From assembly GCA_964437415.1 (NCBI GenBank), contig CAYTGN010000012.1, positions 39,135 through 103,134 on the forward strand: a stretch of DNA of 64,000 nucleotides. Reading direction: 5' to 3'. The DNA is from CADEDV01 sp964437415. GTDB lineage: Bacteria; Bacteroidota; Bacteroidia; Chitinophagales; Chitinophagaceae. Both the position numbers and the translations under genes were made by a program. The stretch's first letter is position 1; every line of letters begins with the position of its first letter. This document shows, piece by piece, positions 1 through 9,364 of the stretch. The notes under the pieces were generated by a model. It was not told the origin of the DNA. It was given only the letters and a program-made list of their open reading frames with translations, and made no database searches.

Positions 1-2742
1 TCCGGCACCCAGGCTGCCCGCAGCCTCAGGGAAGAAGGTATCAAGGTGTACCTCATCAACAGCAACCCGGCCACCATCATGACCGACCCGATGATGGCGG
101 ACAAAGTGTATTTGCTGCCGCTGACTGTGGACAGCTTAGAACAGATATTGCAGGAAAATGAGATTGATGCAGTGCTGCCAACGATGGGCGGGCAAACAGC
201 ATTGAATCTAGCTAAAGAAGCCGAGGAGTTAGGGTTATGGGAACAATATGGTGTGCGGTTAATTGGTGTGGACATTAAAGCCATTGAAAAAGCCGAAGAC
301 AGGGAACAGTTTCGTAAATGGATGATAGAATTAGGTGTGAATGTGGCACAGGCAAGGATAGCCAACTCCTACCTTGAAGGAAAAGAATTTGCGCAGGAAA
401 TTGGTTTCCCATTGGTGTTGCGTCCTTCTTTCACTCTTGGCGGCACAGGCGGCGGCCTAGTGTTTAAAAAAGAAGAGCTTGATGAAGCCCTGAACAGGGC
501 TTTGACAGCAAGCCCCATTCATGAAGTGCTGGTGGAAAAGGCCGTGCTGGGATGGAAAGAGTTTGAACTGGAACTCCTGAGAGATTCGGCCGACAATGTC
601 TGCATCATTTGTACTGTTGAGAATTTTGACCCGATGGGTGTGCATACAGGTGATTCTATCACTGTTGCCCCCGCCATGACACTCAGCGACACGGCGATGC
701 AACTGATGCGCAACACGGCCATTACAATGATGAGAAACCTCGGCAATTTTGCCGGTGGATGTAATGTTCAGTTTGCATTGAACCCTGAAACCGAAGAGAT
801 CATTGCCATCGAGATCAACCCTCGTGTTAGCCGCTCTTCAGCCCTTGCATCAAAAGCTACGGGTTATCCCATTGCAAAAATCGCTGCGAAACTGGCCATT
901 GGTTATAACCTGGATGAGTTAGAAAACCAGATCACTAAAACAACATCTGCCTATTTTGAACCCGCACTGGATTATGTGATCGTTAAAATACCCCGCTGGA
1001 ATTTTGATAAGTTCAAGGGAGCAAATGATACATTGGGTTTCCAGATGAAAAGTGTAGGTGAAGTGATGGGCATTGGCAGAAGTTTTACTGAAGCCGTGCA
1101 AAAAGCCTGTCAGAGCCTGGAAAATAATGCAGTGGGCCTGGGCTATTATGGCAAAAGCCTGATGCATGCAGAAGAATTGCTGGAATATATTAAAATCCCA
1201 AAATGGGACCGCATTTTCCGCATCAAAGATGCACTGATGGCGGGCATTTCTGTAGGCTCGATTTCAAAAGCCACAGATGGCATTGACCGCTGGTTTCTTT
1301 ATGAAATTCAAAAAATAGTCAATCTTGAGAAAGAGATCGCCAAATATGATCTTGACACTATTCCGATTGAACTGCTGAGAGAAGCCAAAGTGAATGGTTT
1401 CAGTGATGAACAGCTCAGCCGCATCATGCAGCATGGCGATGAAGAGGATGTATATAAGAAAAGAAAAGCGGCCGGCATCAACAGGGTATATAAAATGGTG
1501 GACACCTGCAGCGCCGAATTTGAAGCCAAAACGCCTTACTTCTATTCCACTTTTGAAGAAGGCAATGTCAATGAATCGGTTGTAACTGGAAAAAAGAAGA
1601 TCATCGTTCTCGGCAGCGGGCCCAACCGCATCGGCCAGGGTATTGAATTTGATTACTGCTGTGTGCATGGCTTGCTGGCCATCAAAGAAGCAGGTTATGA
1701 ATCCATCATGATCAACTGCAACCCGGAAACCGTGAGCACCGATTTTGACATGGCAGATAAGCTGTACTTCGAACCGGTGTATTGGGAACATGTGTGGGAT
1801 ATCATTGAACATGAGAAACCGGAGGGGGTCATTGTGCAGCTTGGCGGACAAACTGCGCTGAAGATGGCGGAGAAACTTCACCAAAGAGGCATAAAGATCA
1901 TCGGCACATCGTATGACAGCATGGATATTGCCGAAGACCGCGGCCGTTTTTCTGATATGTTGAAAGAGTTGGGCATACCTTATCCCGACTACGGAACAGC
2001 TTATGATGTGGATGAAGCAATTTCCGTAGCAAATAAAGTTGGTTACCCGGTTTTAGTTCGTCCTTCTTATGTGTTAGGCGGGCAGCGGATGCGGATCGTT
2101 ATCAATGATGATGAAGTGGAAAAAGCCGTGGTGAGTTTACTGAAACATATTCCCGGAAACAAAATATTAATTGATCATTTCCTCGATCGCTGTCAGGAAG
2201 CTGAAATAGATGCCATCTTTGATGGTGAAGAATTTCATGTGATGGGAGTAATGGAACATATTGAACCGGCAGGTATTCATAGCGGAGACAGCAACGCTGT
2301 TTTACCGGCTTTCAACCTGACCCCGCTGATAGTGCAGACAATGGAAGAATATGCGGAAAAGATTGCCCGCAGGCTGAATATTTGCGGTCTCATAAATATC
2401 CAGTTTGCCATCAAAGACGGCAAAGTCTATGTGATAGAAGCTAATCCCCGTGCATCCCGAACAACACCATTTATTGCCAAAGCCTACCAGATACCTTACC
2501 TGAATATTGCCACCAAGGTGATGATGGGAGTGAATAAACTCCATGATTTCAAATTTGTAAAACGGTTGAAAGGGTATGCAATAAAAGAACCGGTTTTCAG
2601 CTTCAACAAATTCCCCGGGGTGAGCAAAGAACTTGGGCCTGAAATGAAATCTACCGGTGAAGCGATCCGGTTTGTTAAAGACCTGAGAGACCCCTACTTC
2701 CGGCAATTATATAAAGACAGGAGTATGTATCTGAGCAAATAA
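1..2742 (+). CDS. carB: Carbamoyl-phosphate synthase large subunit, 5'-truncated by window edge
   Basis: Makes carbamoyl phosphate from bicarbonate, ATP and glutamine-derived ammonia, for pyrimidine and arginine synthesis, together with a small subunit that is not in the window. The frame is open from base 1, so the start lies upstream; by comparison with the family about 30 residues are missing. The visible 913 residues hold the internal duplication of CarB. The first half has NSNPATIMTDP at about 20, GGQTALNLA and the glycine-rich GGTGGG loop near 150. The second half restarts at GSGPNRIGQG near 535 and repeats GGQTALK. It ends at DRSMYLSK, just after the second ATP-grasp unit. The roughly 140-residue MGS-like allosteric domain at the C-terminus of E. 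coli CarB (1073 residues) is absent. I believe this short form is usual in part of the Bacteroidota. Identification is secure. Confidence 0.97.
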   Translation, partial: SGTQAARSLREEGIKVYLINSNPATIMTDPMMADKVYLLPLTVDSLEQILQENEIDAVLPTMGGQTALNLAKEAEELGLWEQYGVRLIGVDIKAIEKAEDREQFRKWMIELGVNVAQARIANSYLEGKEFAQEIGFPLVLRPSFTLGGTGGGLVFKKEELDEALNRALTASPIHEVLVEKAVLGWKEFELELLRDSADNVCIICTVENFDPMGVHTGDSITVAPAMTLSDTAMQLMRNTAITMMRNLGNFAGGCNVQFALNPETEEIIAIEINPRVSRSSALASKATGYPIAKIAAKLAIGYNLDELENQITKTTSAYFEPALDYVIVKIPRWNFDKFKGANDTLGFQMKSVGEVMGIGRSFTEAVQKACQSLENNAVGLGYYGKSLMHAEELLEYIKIPKWDRIFRIKDALMAGISVGSISKATDGIDRWFLYEIQKIVNLEKEIAKYDLDTIPIELLREAKVNGFSDEQLSRIMQHGDEEDVYKKRKAAGINRVYKMVDTCSAEFEAKTPYFYSTFEEGNVNESVVTGKKKIIVLGSGPNRIGQGIEFDYCCVHGLLAIKEAGYESIMINCNPETVSTDFDMADKLYFEPVYWEHVWDIIEHEKPEGVIVQLGGQTALKMAEKLHQRGIKIIGTSYDSMDIAEDRGRFSDMLKELGIPYPDYGTAYDVDEAISVANKVGYPVLVRPSYVLGGQRMRIVINDDEVEKAVVSLLKHIPGNKILIDHFLDRCQEAEIDAIFDGEEFHVMGVMEHIEPAGIHSGDSNAVLPAFNLTPLIVQTMEEYAEKIARRLNICGLINIQFAIKDGKVYVIEANPRASRTTPFIAKAYQIPYLNIATKVMMGVNKLHDFKFVKRLKGYAIKEPVFSFNKFPGVSKELGPEMKSTGEAIRFVKDLRDPYFRQLYKDRSMYLSK

Positions 2743-2750
2743 TATTGATT

Positions 2751-2783
2751 ATCCGTGTCAGGGTTCAAATCCCTGACATGGAT
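2751..2783 (+). other. 13-bp hairpin after carB, with a tRNA T-arm-like tip
   Basis: Bases 2751-2763 pair with 2771-2783 over 13 positions with a single G-T wobble, leaving the 7-base loop TTCAAAT. It begins 8 bases after the carB stop. No T-run follows, so it is not a classical terminator; it could be a 3' processing or stability element. The top of the stem plus loop looks like a tRNA T-arm, but no acceptor, D or anticodon arm is present. It overlaps the most upstream ATG of the next gene. Confidence 0.6.
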
Positions 2784-3284
2784 ATGTATCCCGCTTATAT
2801 GAATAAAGAAGTTCAATCCATAGCAAGGACCATTCAAAACATTCTGAATGGTCAGCCATGGTATGGCCGGGCTGTGTATGAAATATTGACCGAAGTGGAT
2901 GTGTCAAAAGTTTATACCAAACCCAATGGTACAGAACATTCATTGATCGAACTGCTGTATCACATAAATACCTGGGCAGAGTTCACATTGAAAAGAATTG
3001 AAGGCACTAAAGAAGAAGATGTTGGTGCCGCTGAGAAAAAAGATCTGATAGCTATCGGGTGGCGGGAAATTGACCCTGCCATTCACACCTGGGAAAATGG
3101 TGTGGCGGAGCTCAAATCCTTGCATGAAAAGATCATTGCACTGCTGCAAACAAAAGACGATGTTTTCCTGAAAGAGATCGTTGATCATCACCAATATAAT
3201 TTCCGTTTTTTGCTGAATGGTCTGATACAACACAACATTTACCATCTCGGTCAGACCGCTTACCTGAACAAGCTGCTGAGTTAG
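2778..3284 (+). CDS. DinB-like four-helix-bundle protein
   Basis: Soluble protein of about 168 residues with the pattern of the DinB/YfiT superfamily, whose members bind a divalent metal through three histidines and include thiol transferases and DNA-damage-induced proteins. The candidate metal ligands are His62 in the LLYHI motif and His152 and His156 in the QHNIYHLGQ motif near the C-terminus. The substrate cannot be told from sequence. ATG codons at 2778, 2784 and 2799 are all possible starts; the last gives MNKEVQSIAR and lies clear of the preceding hairpin. It follows carB closely on the same strand and may be read through from it. There is no evidence that it takes part in pyrimidine synthesis. 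Confidence 0.75.
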   Translation: MDMYPAYMNKEVQSIARTIQNILNGQPWYGRAVYEILTEVDVSKVYTKPNGTEHSLIELLYHINTWAEFTLKRIEGTKEEDVGAAEKKDLIAIGWREIDPAIHTWENGVAELKSLHEKIIALLQTKDDVFLKEIVDHHQYNFRFLLNGLIQHNIYHLGQTAYLNKLLS

Positions 3285-3332
3285 CAGGTACCGCATACTT
3301 GGAAGTGTGCCATACCTTTTTTAACTTTCAGT

Positions 3333-5426
3333 ATGCCCTCCTATGTTATTCACTTCTGGAGAAAAACCCCTTTTCTCCGGCTGCTACTGTTTATGATGGC
3401 TGGCATCATCCTGCAATGGCATTACCAGCCTGCAGCTTCCGCCTGGTGGTGGATCACCGTCGGTGCAACTGCATTACTTATTGGTTATTTCCTGCTTCCT
3501 TTTTTCCGTCGTTTCCGTATACACTTTATCACCGGTCTTGCTGTTTCGCTGATCTTTGCAGCCTTTGGCGGTTTGCTGGCCCGGCAAAAAGACATTCGCA
3601 AAGATACTGAGTGGCTGGGTCATTATTATTCACCTGCAGATGCAGTTATTGTCTCATTGGATGAAAATCCGGTAGAGAAAACAAAATCGCTGAAAGCAAA
3701 TGCCAGCATTGTGAACCTGGTGAAGGACAGCAGCCGACTGCCTGTAAAAGGAAAGATCATTATCTATTTTAGAAAAGACTCCTCCGCCAATCTCTCTTTT
3801 GGTTCACAGATCATTTTTAAAAAGCCATTACAGGAAATAAAGAATTCCGGCAATCCCGGAGGTTTTGACTATAAACGGTTTTGCCTGTTTGATGCCGGCA
3901 TCACCCACCAGGTCTGGCTGCAACCAGAAGATTATACCTTATTGCCGGGAACAAAAGAAAAGTGGCTTACCAGGTTTCTTATTCGCACAAGAGAATGGGT
4001 GCTGAATGTGCTTCGTACAAATATTCCCGGTCAGAAAGAACACGGACTGGCCGAGGCTTTACTGATCGGTTATAAAGACGACCTCGATAAAACCCTTGTG
4101 CAGTCCTATACTAACACCGGTGTGATTCACGTCATTGCCATTTCAGGGCTTCACCTCGGCCTGATATACTGGCTGTTGGTGCAATTGCTGAAACCGCTGC
4201 AACGAAAAAAGAAATTCAGGTTATTACGACCTCTTCTTATCATCATTGGCTTGTGGCTTTTCAGCCTGCTGGCAGGTTCGCAGCCATCCGTGCTTCGTTC
4301 GGCTGTCATGTTCACCTGCATTGTACTGGGCGAAAGTGTTGGCCGCCGCACTTCTATTTATAATACCCTCGCTGTTTCTGCTTTCATTTTGCTTTGTTAT
4401 AATCCCTACTGGCTTTGGGATGTGGGCTTCCAGTTATCATACGCCGCAGTGTTAAGCATTGTAATTTTCATGCGACCGATCTATAATTGGCTTTACTTTA
4501 AAAACAAAGCAGTTGATTTTATCTGGAAGCTGAATGCTGTGACCCTTGCTGCGCAAATACTCACTCTCCCCGTCAGCATCTATCATTTCCACCAGTTTCC
4601 CAATTTATTCCTGCTTACGAATTTTCTTGCTGTTCCTTTATCAAGTGTGGTACTGATCGGAGAGATCATTCTTTGTGTTATTTCGTTCATCCCGGTAGCG
4701 GCATCGTTACTAGGTCAATTGCTTGGGTGGCTTATCTGGGTGATGAACAGCTATGTGGAGAGAGTGGAAGCTATTCCTTTTTCACTATGGGATGGCTTGC
4801 AAATAAGCATCCTCCAGACGATACTTTTATTGCTGGCTGCAGCAAGTCTGAGTTTTGGTTTCATGGAACGGTCAAAAACCGGGCTGAAACTGGGCTTTGC
4901 CGCCATACTTGGGTTTATGATATTTCGGACTACCTCCTTTATTCAAAGAAAGCAACAGGAAAAGATCATCGTATATAATGTGCCGCAAAAGCAAGCCATT
5001 GATATCGTCAGCGGAAGAAAATATTTTTTTATCGGCGATTCTACATTGCTGGCAGATGATTTTGCCCGAAATTTTCACTTAAAGCCATCGCGGATACTTC
5101 ACCGGTTGGCGCCTGCTGACACATCAGCGGGTTTTATAAAACAGGAAAATTATATCAGCTATCGTTCAAAAAGAATTTTGCTGGCCGATGGCAGTTTTTC
5201 TTATTTGCCTGCTGCCGAAAAACAGAGAATTGACCTGCTTATCATTTCTAAAAATCCGAGATTGTATATGAACCGGTTGCCGGCTTCCTTTGATATCAGG
5301 CAGGTTGTTTTTGATGGCTCCAACCCACAATGGAAAGTGAATTACTGGAAAAAGGATTGTGATTCTCTGGGTATTCCTTACCATGATGTGGCAACGAAAG
5401 GGGCTTTTGTGATGAACCTCCGGTAA
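3333..5426 (+). CDS. comEC: ComEC/Rec2-type DNA uptake channel protein
   Basis: Inner-membrane protein of 697 residues related to ComEC, the channel that carries single-stranded DNA into the cytoplasm during natural transformation. Two hydrophobic helices lie in the first 85 residues, followed by a DUF4131-type soluble segment (about 90-215). The Competence domain starts near 235, with the signature AISGLHLG near 270, and has many hydrophobic helices to about 540. The last 150 residues are soluble and do not show the HxHxDH motif of the metallo-beta-lactamase domain found in Bacillus ComEC, so the putative nuclease part is absent or degenerate. A second competence-related gene, comF, is in this window at 34450. 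Whether the organism is transformable is unknown. Confidence 0.9.
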   Translation: MPSYVIHFWRKTPFLRLLLFMMAGIILQWHYQPAASAWWWITVGATALLIGYFLLPFFRRFRIHFITGLAVSLIFAAFGGLLARQKDIRKDTEWLGHYYSPADAVIVSLDENPVEKTKSLKANASIVNLVKDSSRLPVKGKIIIYFRKDSSANLSFGSQIIFKKPLQEIKNSGNPGGFDYKRFCLFDAGITHQVWLQPEDYTLLPGTKEKWLTRFLIRTREWVLNVLRTNIPGQKEHGLAEALLIGYKDDLDKTLVQSYTNTGVIHVIAISGLHLGLIYWLLVQLLKPLQRKKKFRLLRPLLIIIGLWLFSLLAGSQPSVLRSAVMFTCIVLGESVGRRTSIYNTLAVSAFILLCYNPYWLWDVGFQLSYAAVLSIVIFMRPIYNWLYFKNKAVDFIWKLNAVTLAAQILTLPVSIYHFHQFPNLFLLTNFLAVPLSSVVLIGEIILCVISFIPVAASLLGQLLGWLIWVMNSYVERVEAIPFSLWDGLQISILQTILLLLAAASLSFGFMERSKTGLKLGFAAILGFMIFRTTSFIQRKQQEKIIVYNVPQKQAIDIVSGRKYFFIGDSTLLADDFARNFHLKPSRILHRLAPADTSAGFIKQENYISYRSKRILLADGSFSYLPAAEKQRIDLLIISKNPRLYMNRLPASFDIRQVVFDGSNPQWKVNYWKKDCDSLGIPYHDVATKGAFVMNLR

Positions 5427-5436
5427 CTTACCTTTG
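5406..5436 (+). promoter_or_regulatory. Bacteroidota-type promoter for purH
   Basis: TTTG at 5406-5409 and TACCTTTG at 5429-5436, separated by 19 bases, match the TTTG / TAnnTTTG promoter of this phylum. Transcription would begin a few bases after 5440, upstream of both candidate purH starts. The promoter overlaps the end of comEC. Confidence 0.6.
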
Positions 5437-5507
5437 CCGCCTGCCTGCCGAAATATCATGAAGGCATGGCTCTCAAACGATGCGCCTGCCTTTCAATTGA
5501 TGATGCT

Positions 5508-7019
5508 ATGATAAAAAGAATTCAATCTGCACTTATCTCTGTTTTTTACAAAGACGGCCTGGAAATTATTGTAAAACAATTGTCGGAACTGGGAGTGACT
5601 ATCTATTCCACCGGCGGCACTCAAACATTCATTGAGCAATTGGGAGTGAAAGTGGTGCCCGTAGAAGGTCTGACTTCTTACCCTTCCATTCTGGGCGGAA
5701 GGGTGAAGACGTTGCACCCCTCTGTGTTTGGCGGTATTCTTGGTAAAAGAGATGATGCCACCCATGTGCAGGAGATGAAGCAATTCAATATTCCTGAAAT
5801 TGACTTAGTGATCGTTGATCTTTATCCCTTTGAAGAAACTGTTGCCTCCACAACAGATGAAAAAGCGATTATTGAAAAGATAGACATCGGCGGACCTTCC
5901 ATGATAAGAGGCGCTGCAAAAAATTTCAGGGATGTAGTGGTGATCGCTGCAAAAAAAGATTATGCAACATTGGAGAAACTGCTGGAAGAACAAAAAGGCG
6001 AAACAACCTTAGAGCAGAGAAATAATTTTGCCGCTAAAGCATTTGAAGTAGTGGCGCATTATGATGTGGCCATTGCCAAGTATTTCAACCCCGCTGAATC
6101 CTTATATTTCCTGGAATCCATCAGCAACCCCAAAGCGATGCGGTATGGCGAGAACCCCCATCAGTCCGGTGTTTTTTATGGTGACCCCGGCGAACTTTTT
6201 GAACAATTAAACGGGAAAGAACTTTCTTATAATAACCTGGTGGATGTGGACGCTGCAATGCAGCTGATAAAGGAATTTAACGACACCACGTTTGCTATTA
6301 TCAAACATACCAATGTGTGCGGCGTGTCACAACGCCCAACAGTAAAAGAAAGCTGGGATGCAGCTCTTGCCGGCGATCCTGAATCAGCTTTTGGGGGGGT
6401 GCTGGTTTGTAACGGAGCAATTGATAAAGAAACGGCAGAAGCCATCAACGAGATTTTCTTTGAAGTATTGATCGCTCCGTCTTTTACAGAAAATGCGCTT
6501 GCTATTCTTAAATCGAAAAAGAACAGGATATTGCTGCAACTAAAAGAACAGCCAGAAAATAAAGAGCAATACAAGTCAGTTTTGAATGGGGTGCTCATAC
6601 AAGGAACAGATGAAGGCAACTATGCCGAATGGAAAGAATCCGGCGGAAGAGAATCTACGTCTGAAGAAAAAAATGACCTGGTATTTGCCAATCTTGTTTG
6701 CAAGCACCTGAAATCAAATGCGATTGCATTAGTAAAAAACAGGCAGCTCATTGGCAAAGGTTGCGGGCAAACCAGCCGGATTGATTCACTGCGACAGGCT
6801 GTTGAAAAAGCAAAACAATTCAATTTTGATTTGACTGGCGCTGTGATGGCCAGTGATGCATTCTTTCCTTTTAATGATTGTGTGAAGCTGGGGCATGAGG
6901 CAGGTATCACTGCATTCATTCAACCCGGTGGCTCCATCAGGGATAATGATTCGATAGAATATTGTAAAGCAAATAACCTGGCGATGGTCATCACGGGTAT
7001 GCGGCATTTCAAACACTGA
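5508..7019 (+). CDS. purH: Bifunctional AICAR formyltransferase / IMP cyclohydrolase
   Basis: Catalyses the last two steps of IMP synthesis: formylation of AICAR with 10-formyl-THF, then ring closure. The N-terminal MGS-like cyclohydrolase domain (about 1-150) has SALISVFYKDGLE, STGGT and GGRVKTLHP. The C-terminal transformylase domain carries RYGENPHQ near 211 and KHTNVCG near 265, which contains the catalytic Lys-His pair. At 503 residues it has the usual length. An in-frame ATG at 5466 would add 14 residues (MALKRCACLS...) that do not resemble the family, so 5508 is preferred. It is transcribed from its own promoter just upstream. No other purine gene is adjacent. Confidence 0.95.
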   Translation: MIKRIQSALISVFYKDGLEIIVKQLSELGVTIYSTGGTQTFIEQLGVKVVPVEGLTSYPSILGGRVKTLHPSVFGGILGKRDDATHVQEMKQFNIPEIDLVIVDLYPFEETVASTTDEKAIIEKIDIGGPSMIRGAAKNFRDVVVIAAKKDYATLEKLLEEQKGETTLEQRNNFAAKAFEVVAHYDVAIAKYFNPAESLYFLESISNPKAMRYGENPHQSGVFYGDPGELFEQLNGKELSYNNLVDVDAAMQLIKEFNDTTFAIIKHTNVCGVSQRPTVKESWDAALAGDPESAFGGVLVCNGAIDKETAEAINEIFFEVLIAPSFTENALAILKSKKNRILLQLKEQPENKEQYKSVLNGVLIQGTDEGNYAEWKESGGRESTSEEKNDLVFANLVCKHLKSNAIALVKNRQLIGKGCGQTSRIDSLRQAVEKAKQFNFDLTGAVMASDAFFPFNDCVKLGHEAGITAFIQPGGSIRDNDSIEYCKANNLAMVITGMRHFKH

Positions 7020-7041
7020 CAAATCGCTTCGGCTGAGAAGT

Positions 7042-8058
7042 ATGAATTTGTTTGATTATAACAGGCAGCTTGTTCAAACTTCTGCTGAATATTTGAAAAA
7101 AATATTGGCCTTTAATCCTTTTACTATCCACAAAAAAGGAACAAGGGCCAAAGCCATCTTTGCACTTATCTGCGTTTGTTTTTTTTGGGGCACCACCTGG
7201 ATCGCCAGCAAAGAAGGGGTGAAATACATTCCTGATGCGCTGCAACTGACGGGCATCCGGCAATTTATCGGGGGATTTATTTATGTGTGTTTCTTTTTAT
7301 ACAAAGGATATACATTGCCCAAGGGAAAAGAATGGATCCCCATCCTGGTACTGAGCTTTCTGAATTTCGTCATGAGCAATGGACTGAGCACCCTTGCACT
7401 TCAATATAAAATATCTGCCGGCCTGGGTGCCATCATCGGCGCCATTTTCCCGCTATGGTTAGTGGTGATCGGGCTATTCATTTCAAAAAATAAAATCCCG
7501 TTAAGAGCCATCATCGGGTTGCTGCTTGGGTTTGCTGGTGTTTGTGTTATTTTCTATGATCATCTGAATGAGTTTCTGGACCCGGAATTCCGCTGGGGTA
7601 TTTTCTTTTCTTTGCTGGCCACCTGGACATGGGCCATTGCCACTCTATACACCAAGAAACAGGCATTGAATTTTAATCCTTATTTCAGTTTAGGTCTGCA
7701 AATGATCATCAGCGCTGTGACATTATACTCTTTTTCTTCTGCAACCGGAAGAGCTGTCAGCATCACAGCCATTCCCTGGCAGTCGTGGGCTGCAATCGGC
7801 TACCTGGTAGTGTTTGGTTCTTTGATTGCTTTTGTTTGTTACCTGTATGCCCTACAAAATCTGCCTACTGAGCAAGCTTCTATTTATGCTTATATCAACC
7901 CCATTGTGGCTATGATATTCGGATCATTATTGTTTAATGAGAGTCTGACTGTTTACCTGGTGGTTGGCGGCATGGTGACTCTTTTCGGGGTGTATATGGT
8001 GAACAAAGCCTTCAAAGCTGTGCCGCCGCCGGAGCAACCGGAACCCGAAGGTGTTTAG
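7042..8058 (+). CDS. EamA-family (DMT superfamily) membrane transporter
   Basis: A 338-residue membrane protein with about ten predicted helices arranged as two EamA repeats, the pattern of drug/metabolite exporters such as RhaT and YdcZ relatives. The first helix starts near residue 35 (KAIFALICVCFFWGTTW), after an unusually long polar N-terminus of about 33 residues, so the true start could be slightly downstream. The second repeat begins near 185. The C-terminus is a short proline/glutamate tail. Such proteins export metabolites or amino acids from the cytoplasm; the substrate cannot be predicted. It ends in a stop-to-stop overlap with the convergent deacetylase-like gene (bases 8055-8058 are shared). 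Confidence 0.85.
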   Translation: MNLFDYNRQLVQTSAEYLKKILAFNPFTIHKKGTRAKAIFALICVCFFWGTTWIASKEGVKYIPDALQLTGIRQFIGGFIYVCFFLYKGYTLPKGKEWIPILVLSFLNFVMSNGLSTLALQYKISAGLGAIIGAIFPLWLVVIGLFISKNKIPLRAIIGLLLGFAGVCVIFYDHLNEFLDPEFRWGIFFSLLATWTWAIATLYTKKQALNFNPYFSLGLQMIISAVTLYSFSSATGRAVSITAIPWQSWAAIGYLVVFGSLIAFVCYLYALQNLPTEQASIYAYINPIVAMIFGSLLFNESLTVYLVVGGMVTLFGVYMVNKAFKAVPPPEQPEPEGV

Positions 8059-9356
8059 CTGTGAATCTCTTCGAGAAATTGTTCATACACACTTCTCCAA
8101 CCTGCAAACTTTCTATCCGTTCCGAGAAATGTATTGTGCCAGATTGTGATCATTGTTCCGTTCACTGATCTTACTTCTTGATAGTAATGCAACATTTCAT
8201 CCAGGGCCTGCTGCGAGGAATATTTTTGTTCATAAAAAGAATTGGCTTCCATAAAACAAAAAGGAAACAGCAACAAGCGGGTGGTTTCCTCTTTTTCCAG
8301 GTCGTACCAATAAAAAGGAGAAGCTACCGATGCCCTGAAACCATTGATACTGCCATAGCCCATGGAAAAATCTTTCCGGATGCCCGCAGCAATAAGTTGC
8401 CGAAAGGTTTGCGGCATGCTGAACCGGATAAAATGCTGTCTTGAACAATTCACTTTCTTTCCTGTAATCTTTTCAAGTGTTTCCACTTCCTTTTCTAACA
8501 GTGAAGGATCATCACCACTTTGCCAGGAGGGATGAATGCCTGTTTCATAAGCAGCAGCATGTTGCTTTATCAGTTCCTGCAAAGCTTTTTCCTTTGGAAA
8601 AATGTTCCGGTCATATTTACCCGTTTTTGCTGCAACAAGAAAAAAGTAATTTGGCTTCAACCCATACTTACTATTCAGCTCATCCATATAACCGAATGAA
8701 TCAAACGGGTCTTGCTGTTTGCCCGACAACACTTTTCTTCGTTTACTGATGGCCTGCCAATTTCCTTTGAAAAATGCTTTTGTCACAGCTCCTGCTGTTC
8801 TGAGCCAGCCTTTGTGTTTGTAAGAATAGGCTTCGTCAATATCGTAAGTGGGAAAAAAGTGAAATTGGGAAATTGGGAATTGGGAATTGGGAAATTTTTC
8901 CTGCAAAATTTTCCTGAGATCATTCAGCCAGTAATTCACCAATGGCTTGTCAAGAAAGTTTTCTTTATATGCCAGTGAGTTTTCATGGGCATAACGGCCA
9001 AACCTGTCTTTTTCATGCGGTAAATATTCTTCGTAGCGGCTCAGTAAATAAAAAGCAGCGGCAAAAATATCAAAGGGAAGATCGCCTCCGGTTTTGAAAA
9101 AAGCTTTCCGGTCGTTTATTTCAAAACATTCTATGGATTGCGGCCGGATGTTTTTCTCCTGCAACACCGAATGCGGCCTGATCCATACTTCATCATCCGA
9201 TATCCTTTCTTTGCTGTAATTAATTTTCGGGCCCTGCTGCTGCTTGAATTCTATAATATCTGCAGTGATTGAAAAAGGATGACCTAAAATTTCCTGGCCG
9301 ATAAAACCAGCAATATATTTTAGCCTTGGTGTGATGGTATGGGTAAAAAGGAGCAC
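8055..9356 (-). CDS. Polysaccharide-deacetylase-like protein
   Basis: A 433-residue protein without a clear signal peptide. The second half resembles the NodB/polysaccharide deacetylase fold: TYDIDEAY near 170 fits the metal-binding Asp motif and TGIHPSW near 275 the His motif. The first 150 residues form an extra N-terminal domain often seen with this family in Bacteroidota. Activity on a real polysaccharide is inferred, and the acid/base residues are not clear. It is the last gene of a minus-strand run with the LutB-like and DUF3109 genes, 8 bases after the LutB-like stop. Residues 155-165 (NSQFPISQF) are encoded by a 7-base tandem repeat that looks like intergenic DNA, placed just before the Asp motif. 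Confidence 0.75.
   Translation of the reverse strand: MLLFTHTITPRLKYIAGFIGQEILGHPFSITADIIEFKQQQGPKINYSKERISDDEVWIRPHSVLQEKNIRPQSIECFEINDRKAFFKTGGDLPFDIFAAAFYLLSRYEEYLPHEKDRFGRYAHENSLAYKENFLDKPLVNYWLNDLRKILQEKFPNSQFPISQFHFFPTYDIDEAYSYKHKGWLRTAGAVTKAFFKGNWQAISKRRKVLSGKQQDPFDSFGYMDELNSKYGLKPNYFFLVAAKTGKYDRNIFPKEKALQELIKQHAAAYETGIHPSWQSGDDPSLLEKEVETLEKITGKKVNCSRQHFIRFSMPQTFRQLIAAGIRKDFSMGYGSINGFRASVASPFYWYDLEKEETTRLLLFPFCFMEANSFYEQKYSSQQALDEMLHYYQEVRSVNGTMITIWHNTFLGTDRKFAGWRSVYEQFLEEIHS
8862..8895. repeat. In-gene tandem repeat, ATTGGGA x4 (period 7, first step 8)
   Basis: Four copies of ATTGGGA start at 8864, 8872, 8879 and 8886. The unit is 7 bases, not a multiple of three, yet the array sits inside the deacetylase-like coding sequence and is currently in frame. 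Gain or loss of one copy would shift the frame. The same kind of motif is commoner between genes in this phylum. Confidence 0.85.
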
Positions 9357-9364
9357 AGCTGAAT

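Noticed and set aside
1264..1884. 206-residue open frame on the minus strand
   Set aside because: Lies wholly within carB, shows no motif and has atypical composition; a shadow of carB.
2751..2783. tRNA gene, suggested by GGGTTCAAATCCC
   Set aside because: Only a T-arm-like hairpin is present; the stem is 13 bp, and there is no acceptor, D or anticodon arm and no CCA.
8862..8895. CRISPR-like repeat array
   Set aside because: The unit is 7 bases without spacers; a microsatellite, not a CRISPR. No cas genes are present.
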